From an uncultured Oscillibacter sp. (lineage in GTDB: Bacteria > Bacillota > Clostridia > Oscillospirales > Oscillospiraceae), in the NCBI GenBank assembly GCA_910586735.1, contig CAJUJW010000091.1:1-8316 (forward strand): DNA of 8,316 nucleotides. The letters are read 5' to 3'. Made by a program: the position numbers and the translations under genes. Under the pieces are notes generated by a model that was not told where the DNA came from, made no database searches, and saw nothing but the letters and a program-made list of their open reading frames with translations. Numbering within the stretch: the first letter of the stretch is position 1; the number at the start of each line of letters is the position of its first letter. Below, piece after piece: positions 1 through 4,334 of the stretch.

Positions 1-217
1 ACAGCTGGGCGGCCAGGGTCTTGTTGTGGGCCAGCACCAGGGTGGGCCGCTGGACGGCCTCGATGACCTTGGCCATGGTGTAGGTCTTGCCCGAGCCGGT
101 GACGCCCAGCAGGATCTGCTCCCGCAGGCCGTCCTCAATCCCCCGGGCGAGCCTGGCGATGGCCTGGGGCTGGTCGCCGGAGGGGGTGTATTCCGAGACT
201 ACTTGAAATTCCGGCAT
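1..217 (-). CDS. uvrB: UvrABC excinuclease subunit B, N-terminal part (runs off the window)
   Basis: Encodes the first 72 residues of UvrB, the damage-verifying, ATP-dependent helicase-like subunit of nucleotide excision repair, which is loaded by UvrA and then recruits UvrC. The sequence opens MPEFQVVSEYTPSGDQPQAI, a hallmark UvrB N-terminus. It continues with the Walker A loop GVTGSGKT at residues 38-45, then the TMAKVIE and LVLAHNKTLAAQL segments typical of helicase motifs I and Ia. The ATG at 215-217 is preceded by GGAGG at an appropriate distance, and that ribosome binding site overlaps the stop codon of radC, 12 nt upstream. radC and uvrB are therefore very probably co-transcribed from the promoter near position 1000. 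The rest of the gene lies beyond position 1. In Bacillus uvrB is a classical LexA target, which agrees with the LexA-like box upstream of this operon. Confidence 0.97.
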   Translation of the reverse strand, partial: MPEFQVVSEYTPSGDQPQAIARLARGIEDGLREQILLGVTGSGKTYTMAKVIEAVQRPTLVLAHNKTLAAQL

Positions 218-229
218 GGAAAATACCTC

Positions 230-943
230 CTAAGTGATGTAACCCGAGTCTCGCAGGGACACGAAGTCGCTGTCCGCCGCGATGATGTGGTCCGCCAGAC
301 GGATACCCATGGTGTCCAGCATCCGCTCCACGTCCTGGGTGGCGGCGATGTCGTCGGCGGAGGGCAGGGCGATGCCGCTGGGGTGGTTGTGGGCCAGCAC
401 CACCTGGACCGCGTTGGCGCGGATGGCGTTCTCGGCGATGGTGCGGATGTTCAGCGTCACGCTGGACACGTCCCCCTCGCTGATCCTGTAGAGATTGAGC
501 AGCTTGCCCTTCCCGTCCAGACAGGCCTGGTAGAAAACTTCCCGGGCCTGGGCGGCGAAGAGCGCACGGAAATAGTCCCCGCAGCGCTGCGTGGTGTCCA
601 AAATCACGGCCCGCTCCGAGGCGGCGGAAATCAGCGCCTTGCGGTACAGCGCGGGAACCAGGGCGATCAGCACCGCCGTACTCCGCCCCACCTCCGGCAC
701 CTTCTCCAGCTCCTCCACCGGAGCGGACAGCACCGCCGCCAGGGAGCCGAAGCGATCGATGAGCGCGTGGGCAATGGGGTTGGTGTCCCGCTGGCCGTAG
801 GCGTAGAAGAGCAGGACCTCCAGCAGCTCGTGGTCGGAAAAGGGGTCCGCGCCATAGCGGAGGAACTGCTGCCGTTTCCGCTCCCGGTGCCCCTTGTGGG
901 GGTTGTCCTTTTTGCGGGCCTGCCGCGCTCCCTTCTCGTCCAT
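230..943 (-). CDS. radC: RadC family JAB/MPN-domain protein
   Basis: A 237-residue RadC-family protein. The N-terminal half holds a helix-hairpin-helix-like segment (ELEKVPEVGRSTAVLI, about residues 77-92). The C-terminal half is a JAB/MPN-type metal-binding domain with HNHPSG at 185-190 and S195/D198, the JAMM pattern HxHP...SxxD. The family is often called a DNA repair protein, but its biochemical role is unsettled. The start chosen is the ATG at 941-943 (MDEKGARQ), which has AGGAGG 4 nt upstream. The open frame continues about 87 codons further upstream, but that part crosses the promoter and a hairpin and does not resemble RadC. Its stop codon overlaps the uvrB ribosome binding site, so radC is the first gene of a radC-uvrB operon. 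The promoter has a LexA-like operator in its spacer, suggesting damage induction. Confidence 0.93.
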   Translation of the reverse strand: MDEKGARQARKKDNPHKGHRERKRQQFLRYGADPFSDHELLEVLLFYAYGQRDTNPIAHALIDRFGSLAAVLSAPVEELEKVPEVGRSTAVLIALVPALYRKALISAASERAVILDTTQRCGDYFRALFAAQAREVFYQACLDGKGKLLNLYRISEGDVSSVTLNIRTIAENAIRANAVQVVLAHNHPSGIALPSADDIAATQDVERMLDTMGIRLADHIIAADSDFVSLRDSGYIT

Positions 944-1003
944 GGCTCCTCCTCGTGATAGTGGAATTTCCGCGTCCCGGCGTTGGGGCGCGCCTATTTT
1001 GCT

Positions 1004-1032
1004 ATTGTACCACACAAACATGTGTTTCACAA
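1004..1032 (-). promoter_or_regulatory. Sigma-A promoter of radC-uvrB
   Basis: Read on the minus strand: -35 TTGTGA (1027-1032), a 17-nt spacer and -10 TACAAT (1004-1009). It lies about 60 nt upstream of the radC start codon. Spacing is ideal, with four of six -35 and five of six -10 positions matching consensus. Confidence 0.75.
1015..1028 (-). promoter_or_regulatory. LexA-like (SOS) box within the radC promoter spacer
   Basis: Minus-strand GAAACACATGTTTG. Compared with the Firmicute SOS box CGAACRNRYGTTYC it matches 11 of 14 positions, including the RNRY core and GTTY. The deviations are at the outer bases and at one G in the left half (AAAC instead of GAAC). It lies wholly between -35 and -10, where a repressor would block polymerase. 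Regulation of uvrB by LexA is known in Bacillus; the site here is inferred from sequence only and is weaker than the one at 5911-5924. Confidence 0.55.
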
Positions 1033-1076
1033 GAGACTTTTCCGAAAAGATTTGTAAAAAATCTGATACAATTGAT

Positions 1077-1111
1077 CTCCCCCACGACTGCTTCCGGCAG
1101 ACGTGGGGGAG
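1077..1111. other. Strong GC-rich hairpin downstream of the DUF4230 genes
   Basis: Arms CTCCCCCACG (1077-1086) and CGTGGGGGAG (1102-1111) are perfect complements. After one A/A mismatch an inner stem CTGC (1088-1091)/GCAG (1097-1100) closes the loop TTCCG. It begins 13 nt past the stop codon of the DUF4230 lipoprotein gene on the minus strand, the expected place for a terminator. However, no T-run follows directly; the nearest on that strand is a six-T run about 13 nt later. It may be an atypical terminator, a 3'-end stabilising structure or a bidirectional barrier before the radC promoter. Confidence 0.55.
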
Positions 1112-1124
1112 ACTGATGAAACCG

Positions 1125-1775
1125 TTATTTTTCTTTTGCCGCTTCCGGTTCCGATACCGGCTCGTTTGCCATCGGCTCTGTCTGACTACCGTCCGCATCG
1201 ACAAATTTCCACTGAATGGAGTATGTTTTCCCTATGGCATTACCGATATTTTTTACGTAATTTTCCAACAGCGTCTGCGCTCGCTGCTGCGCGTTGCTCA
1301 GGAGAATCCGATCACCTGCCGCTGACTCCTCCATCCTGCTCTGCGCCTCCGCGAAGGCATACCGCTCATCTTCCGCATCCACCTCCGCCGACTTTTTATC
1401 GACAATGAATGACTCTTCAGTCAGAGACGCGCTGTCCACTGTGCAATCCAGCACCTTTGCCTCGGGAATGGTAATTGTAACCGTATCCTCCGCGATTTCC
1501 ATGCTCACCAGCGAGGCGTCAATGCCAAGCGCCTCAATGCCGCTGTATTCAATCCAAAAGTGCTTGTCCTTTTTCCAAAGCAGAAATCCCGACGCATCCT
1601 CCTCCTCATATTTGGCAACATTGTGGTAATAGCAGTCCATTACCGCCAATTCGCAGATAGACTTCATTTGAGAGATCTGTGGCTTCATGTCATCAGGGTT
1701 CTTTCTCCCGATAGAGCAGGAAGTGCAGGTTGCCAGCAGGATTCCGCTCAAAAACAGACTCGTCAGTTTTTTCAT
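1125..1775 (-). CDS. DUF4230 family protein, probable lipoprotein
   Basis: A 216-residue protein of unknown function. Residues 1-20 form a short lysine-led hydrophobic signal (MKKLTSLFLSGILLATCTSC) ending in two candidate lipidation cysteines: C17 in LATC, or C20. Neither is a textbook lipobox. The DUF4230 core follows, including YYHNVAKYEEED (49-60), KHFWIEYSGIEALGIDAS (71-88) and a beta-rich TITIPEAKVLDCTVD stretch. After a helical segment the protein ends in a charged, proline-containing tail (about 191-216). ATG at 1775 is preferred over the TTG at 1793, because GGGAGG (inside the upstream gene) serves the ATG. It starts 5 nt after the stop of its paralogue, implying translational coupling. 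DUF4230 proteins are predicted extracytoplasmic; the real role is unknown. Confidence 0.85.
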   Translation of the reverse strand: MKKLTSLFLSGILLATCTSCSIGRKNPDDMKPQISQMKSICELAVMDCYYHNVAKYEEEDASGFLLWKKDKHFWIEYSGIEALGIDASLVSMEIAEDTVTITIPEAKVLDCTVDSASLTEESFIVDKKSAEVDAEDERYAFAEAQSRMEESAAGDRILLSNAQQRAQTLLENYVKNIGNAIGKTYSIQWKFVDADGSQTEPMANEPVSEPEAAKEK

Positions 1776-1780
1776 CTCAA

Positions 1781-2416
1781 TCAGCCCTCCCAATCAATAT
1801 CCAGTGTATACGCAGAGTCCAACTGTTCCATAAACGGCTCGATAAGGGCTCGGACAATATTCTCTGCATTCTGCTTTGCAAGCTCAAAAATCGCCTCTTC
1901 CTTTTCACTTTCGCTCTGCGCATCCTCCTCACAGGCTTTGTACGCCTCCTGAGATATGGAAGAACCGTTTTTCTTGTCATTGATAAAGATGTAGTCCAGA
2001 GATGTGATATCCACATTTACTTTTGAAATGTGGACTTTTGGAAGATTGACATGGATTATTTTGGCCTCATTATCAATTTCAAAAGCTATTTTCTCAAAGT
2101 CGATTCCAGCGTTGACCTTTGCATCGTATGAAACATAGTATTCTATTTTATCCGACTTCTCTTCGTCAGCCACCTCAGCTATGCCGTTATATACGGCAGT
2201 AAAGGTTGACAGTTCACTGACATGAACAATCTTTTCCAAGGTCGATACCGTGATGACCTCCCGTTTGGTTCCACGGTTCATGGCCGTATGGAGCACACCC
2301 ACCGCCAAGATGACAAGAACAATTGCAGCCGCCAAAAATCCCATGATTGGCACGGAAAATCCCAATAGACGCAGGGATTTCCCTTTTAAAAAACTGCCCT
2401 TTGCTTTCTTTTCCAT
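1781..2416 (-). CDS. DUF4230 family protein, membrane-anchored paralogue
   Basis: A 211-residue protein with a basic N-terminus (MEKKAKGSFLKGKSLR) and one long hydrophobic segment at about residues 18-43. The following extracytoplasmic DUF4230-like domain aligns by eye with the neighbouring lipoprotein: ELSTFTAVYNGIAEV against ELAVMDCYYHNVAKY, IEYYVSYDAKVNAGID against FWIEYSGIEALGID, and HVNLPKVHISKVNVD against TITIPEAKVLDCTVD. A charged helical C-terminus ends in YTLDIDWEG. The ATG at 2414-2416 has an excellent AGGAGG 8 nt upstream; the frame stays open further upstream but that part looks non-coding. The two genes arose by tandem duplication and probably act together at the cell surface. 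The coding sequence is markedly AT-rich against the rest of the window. No confident promoter could be seen. Confidence 0.83.
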   Translation of the reverse strand: MEKKAKGSFLKGKSLRLLGFSVPIMGFLAAAIVLVILAVGVLHTAMNRGTKREVITVSTLEKIVHVSELSTFTAVYNGIAEVADEEKSDKIEYYVSYDAKVNAGIDFEKIAFEIDNEAKIIHVNLPKVHISKVNVDITSLDYIFINDKKNGSSISQEAYKACEEDAQSESEKEEAIFELAKQNAENIVRALIEPFMEQLDSAYTLDIDWEG

Positions 2417-2437
2417 TTCTGACTCCTCCTTAATCAT

Positions 2438-2452
2438 GGGAAAATTTTTCCC
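2438..2452. promoter_or_regulatory. Palindrome just upstream of the DUF4230 ribosome binding site
   Basis: GGGAAAA-T-TTTTCCC is a perfect 7+7 palindrome around position 2445. It ends about 7 nt before the AGGAGG of the membrane-anchored DUF4230 gene. It could be an operator, or an RNA hairpin only if the loop opens, because the centre is a single base. Function is unknown. Confidence 0.35.
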
Positions 2453-2508
2453 CGAATTCATCATAGGCCTTGTAATTTTTGCGGCCGGCTCTGCCAGATG
2501 CCTAGAGT

Positions 2509-2583
2509 TTGTTTGAAAAATGACAACACGCCCAAGCGCCGGCCCTTTTGCCGCCCTTGGCCATATTTCCATTTTTCAAACAA
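2509..2583 (-). other. 75-nt nested hairpin, candidate structured RNA or palindromic repeat element
   Basis: Outer arms TTGTTTGAAAAATG (2509-2522) and CATTTTTCAAACAA (2570-2583) are perfect 14-bp complements. An inner pair CCAAG (2532-2536)/CTTGG (2556-2560) is centred on exactly the same point (2546), and GGC/GCC lies within it. The two 9-nt stretches between outer and inner stems are equal in length. On the minus-strand RNA they pair through A-U, G-C and G-U wobbles with only two mismatches; on the plus strand the wobbles would be A-C clashes. This points to selection on a minus-strand RNA hairpin with an apical AAAAGG-type loop. It lies about 90 nt upstream of the DUF4230 start codon. A short palindromic repeat of the MITE/REP kind is the alternative. 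Confidence 0.6.
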
Positions 2584-2597
2584 GACGTAGTAGTCCA

Positions 2598-2625
2598 CCA
2601 AGCCAGGAACTTGCATTTGGCTTGG
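2598..2625. other. Hairpin next to the nested hairpin
   Basis: CCAAGCC (2598-2604) and GGCTTGG (2619-2625) are perfect 7-bp complements around a 14-nt loop. The arm sequence echoes the CCAAG/CTTGG inner stem of the 2509-2583 hairpin, so the two may belong to one element. No T-run follows on either strand. Confidence 0.4.
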
Positions 2626-2777
2626 GCCGGATTCCCGCACGGCGGCGTTGTCCTCCTTGCCTTGCAAAGATCCTCCTCCATGCGCAATTTGCAATTCCAA
2701 CCATGCAACATATTTCTGCCTTCTCCCAGGGCAACAGCATTTGAAATTCCCAGAAAATTAGCTTGAAATAGTTCTGA

Positions 2778-2817
2778 AAAATCTGGAGTTTTGAAGACTT
2801 TCAGAACTCCGGATTTT
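2778..2817. terminator. Long A/T-flanked hairpin, possible bidirectional terminator
   Basis: An 18-bp stem with a GACT tetraloop (2796-2799). Left arm 2778-2795 starts AAAATCTGGAGTT; right arm 2800-2817 ends AACTCCGGATTTT. The two imperfect pairs are T-G wobbles on the plus strand (2784/2811 and 2791/2804) but A-C clashes on the minus strand, so a plus-strand RNA folds better. A-tract before and T-tract after give a terminator look in both directions. No plus-strand gene lies upstream, so what it would terminate is unclear. A competing 9-bp pairing, GTTCTGAAA (2771-2779) with TTTCAGAAC (2799-2807), excludes the long stem. Confidence 0.4.
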
Positions 2818-2970
2818 CACTTTTCCTACCATTCTGCCCTATGCAGGTCCATCAAAAAACTTTTTCCGGCGTATTGTTCGTCATATCCGAGAATCTGCCC
2901 TATTTTCTAAACTTCAAATGCTTTGGCCCTGGCCTTCTCCTATCACAGCTGTGAGAGGAAGCTTGAACGG

Positions 2971-3007
2971 AAAAATGCGGCGGGGGACCGGCGTCTGCCG
3001 GTCCCCC
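2971..3007 (-). terminator. Intrinsic terminator of the SASP gene
   Basis: A perfect 11-bp GC-rich stem, GGGGGACCGGC (2982-2992)/GCCGGTCCCCC (2997-3007), with a 4-nt loop. On the minus strand it is followed, after 6-7 nt, by five T (complement of the A-run at 2971-2975). It begins 18 nt past the SASP stop codon. Confidence 0.8.
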
Positions 3008-3025
3008 ACACCTGTTCAGCGGAAG

Positions 3026-3223
3026 TTACAGGTTCTTCTCGTAGGACTCGATCATCTTCTTGACCATCTGGCCGCCCACGGAGCCGGCCTCGCGGCTGGT
3101 CAGGTCGCCGTTGTAGCCTTCCTTCAGGTTGACGCCCACCTCGGAGGCAGCCTCCATCTTGAACTTATCCATGGCCTCCCGGGCCTCGGGGACGTTGAGC
3201 TTGTTGTTGTTCTTGCTAGACAT
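3026..3223 (-). CDS. Alpha/beta-type small acid-soluble spore protein
   Basis: A 65-residue SASP. These proteins coat forespore DNA, convert it to an A-like form that resists UV and heat, and are degraded at germination by Gpr. The sequence shows the conserved N-terminal block (NKLNVPEAREAMDKFKMEAASEVGV, residues 7-31) and the C-terminal DNA-binding block DLTSREAGSVGGQMVKKMIE (40-59). The expected Gpr cleavage point is E28-V29. The surrounding EAASE-V differs from the more usual E(F/I)ASE-(F/I): alanine replaces the large hydrophobic residue at 25, and valine replaces the residue after the cut. ATG at 3221-3223 follows AAAGGAG 10 nt upstream. Length is normal for the family. A sigma-G-like promoter lies upstream and the gene stands alone, with its own terminator. 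Its protease is encoded about 1.1 kb away. Confidence 0.95.
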   Translation of the reverse strand: MSSKNNNKLNVPEAREAMDKFKMEAASEVGVNLKEGYNGDLTSREAGSVGGQMVKKMIESYEKNL

Positions 3224-3282
3224 AATTGAATCTCTCCTTTTCATCAAATCATGCGTTTGCGGGTCACTGGGTATCGCGAGCA

Positions 3283-3311
3283 TAGTTTGACTCGAACAAG
3301 CGGGAATATGC
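3283..3311 (-). promoter_or_regulatory. Sigma-G-like (forespore) promoter of the SASP gene
   Basis: Minus strand: -35 GCATA (3307-3311), which fits the Bacillus sigma-G pattern GHATR exactly; a 17-nt spacer; -10 CAAACTA (3283-3289), one mismatch from CATNHTA. The start codon is about 60 nt downstream. The gpr promoter carries the same GCATATTCC block with the same spacing. Confidence 0.55.
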
Positions 3312-3348
3312 TGTTTTTTTGGCGGTAATTTTTTCTTGTGCCCGGGGC

Positions 3349-3377
3349 TTCCCTTTCTCCCCCATCTATGTTACAAT
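3349..3377 (+). promoter_or_regulatory. Promoter of the DegV-family gene
   Basis: TACAAT (3372-3377) preceded by TG one base upstream gives an extended -10 (TGTTACAAT). The -35 at ideal distance (TTCCCT, 3349-3354) is poor, as is common with extended -10 elements. The transcript would run about 60 nt before the start codon and include the 14-bp palindrome CCGCCGCGCGGCGG at 3390-3403. It is divergent from the SASP promoter. Confidence 0.5.
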
Positions 3378-3442
3378 AGCACCGCCTTACCGCCGCGCGG
3401 CGGAAATTCATCTGGACATGGTCCCGGAAGGAGCCGCTCTCT

Positions 3443-4282
3443 ATGATCAAAGTCACCACCGACAGCACCTGCGACCTGCCGAAAAGGCTGCTGGAGCAAT
3501 ACGATATCACCGTCTTCCCCCTGGGCATCGTCAAGGCCGGGAAGCTCTACCACGACGGGGTGGACATCCGAACGGCGGACATCGCCGCCCACGTGGACGC
3601 CGGAGGGGAAATCACCACCACCAACGCCGTCAACCTGGCGGACTACGAGGACGCTTTCCGGGCCTTCTCTGAAAAATACGACGCCGTCATCCACCTCAAC
3701 ATCGGAAGCGGCTTCTCCTGCTGCCACCAGAACGCCAAGCTGGCCGCCGAGGAGGCGCCGGAGGTCTACGTGGTGGACACCGGGAACCTGACCGTGGGCC
3801 ACGGCATGATGGTTCTGGCCGCGGCGGAGGCCGCCCGGGCGGGGCGGTCCGTCACGGAGATTCTGGACCTGTTGGACGGCATGATTCCCCGGCTGGAGAC
3901 CAGCTTTGTGCTGGACCGGCTGGACTATATGAAAAAGGGCGGACGCTGCTCCGCCGTCACCGCCCTGGGGGCCAACCTGCTGAAGCTCCACCCCTGCGTG
4001 GATGTCATCGACGGCAAAATGTCCGTGACCCGGAAATACCGGGGCAGCATCGCCAAGGTGGTGGCGGACTACGTCCGGGACCGCGTCCAGGGCCGGACCG
4101 ACCTGGATTTCAGCCGGGTTTTCCTGGTGGACACCTGCCCGGGGGACGAGCTGGCCTCCATCGCCAGGGACATCCTCCGGGAGGACGGCCGCTTCGGCGA
4201 GATCATTGAGGCCAAGGCCGGCTGCACCATCTTCTGCCACTGCGGCCCCGGCACCCTGGGGCTCATCCTCCTGAGAAAGTAA
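3443..4282 (+). CDS. DegV family (EDD fold) protein, probable fatty-acid-binding protein
   Basis: A 279-residue DegV-family protein of normal length. Characterised members (FakB) bind a fatty acid and present it to the kinase FakA for phosphorylation and phospholipid synthesis. The sequence shows the opening VTTDSTCDLP (4-13), the LDYMKKGGRCSAVTALGANLLKLHP block (160-184), the DGKMSVTRKYRG turn (190-201) and the C-terminal FCHCGPGTLGL (264-273), where H266 corresponds to the conserved HxGPG histidine. The usual TSQPS ligand-contact motif is replaced by TTTNAVN (58-64), and the usual SSxLSGTY region by GSGFSCCHQNA (88-98), so this is a divergent branch whose ligand may differ. ATG at 3443 has GGAAGGAG 10 nt upstream. 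It is a single-gene unit with its own promoter and terminator. Confidence 0.9.
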   Translation: MIKVTTDSTCDLPKRLLEQYDITVFPLGIVKAGKLYHDGVDIRTADIAAHVDAGGEITTTNAVNLADYEDAFRAFSEKYDAVIHLNIGSGFSCCHQNAKLAAEEAPEVYVVDTGNLTVGHGMMVLAAAEAARAGRSVTEILDLLDGMIPRLETSFVLDRLDYMKKGGRCSAVTALGANLLKLHPCVDVIDGKMSVTRKYRGSIAKVVADYVRDRVQGRTDLDFSRVFLVDTCPGDELASIARDILREDGRFGEIIEAKAGCTIFCHCGPGTLGLILLRK

Positions 4283-4293
4283 CGGCAAAACGG

Positions 4294-4320
4294 AAACGGC
4301 GGGCTTTGCCCGCCGTTTTT
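4294..4320 (+). terminator. Intrinsic terminator after the DegV-family gene
   Basis: Stem AAACGGCGGGC (4294-4304)/GCCCGCCGTTT (4308-4318), a TTT loop and a run of five T (4316-4320), starting 11 nt after the stop codon. It lies between convergent genes and could also stop transcription coming from gpr on the other strand. Confidence 0.85.
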
Positions 4321-4334
4321 CACGCCTCCGGCCC

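Larger units (their letters stand above)
2417..3025. other. 609-nt intergenic region with several hairpins, no convincing gene
   Basis: This stretch separates the DUF4230 pair from the SASP gene. Short open frames exist on both strands, the longest 79 codons on the minus strand at 2461-2700. They overlap the inverted repeats and show no recognisable domain, so none is annotated. Structures seen, in order: palindrome 2438-2452, nested hairpin 2509-2583, hairpin 2598-2625, long hairpin 2778-2817, direct repeats of TCTGCCCTAT at 2833-2842 and 2894-2903, the 12-bp perfect palindrome TCACAGCTGTGA at 2943-2954, and the SASP terminator. No clear sigma-A promoter for the DUF4230 genes was found. The density of structures suggests a mobile or repeated element or a structured leader. 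Confidence 0.6.

Noticed and set aside
26..958. Long plus-strand open frame opposite radC and uvrB
   Set aside because: It is the GC-rich antisense shadow of two clearly recognised genes; its translation is low-complexity, rich in G, V, H and Q, with no domain.
1049..1064. AGATTT/AAATCT hairpin upstream of the radC promoter
   Set aside because: Six A/T-rich pairs with a 4-5-nt loop; too weak to call a terminator.
944..1204. N-terminal extension of radC to an upstream start at 1204
   Set aside because: The extra 87 codons cross a promoter, a LexA-like box and a hairpin, do not resemble RadC, and the internal ATG at 943 has a good AGGAGG.
2461..2700. 79-codon minus-strand frame in the intergenic region
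   Set aside because: It contains both arms of the nested hairpin, shows no known domain, and no clear promoter was seen. It might be a fragment of a repeated element, but coding cannot be supported from the sequence.
2833..2903. Direct repeat TCTGCCCTAT (two copies) as a possible CRISPR or iteron array
   Set aside because: Only two 10-base copies 61 nt apart, with no regular spacing or further copies.
2943..2954. 12-bp palindrome TCACAGCTGTGA
   Set aside because: Perfect but short and isolated, with no promoter beside it; kept only as a note in the intergenic description.
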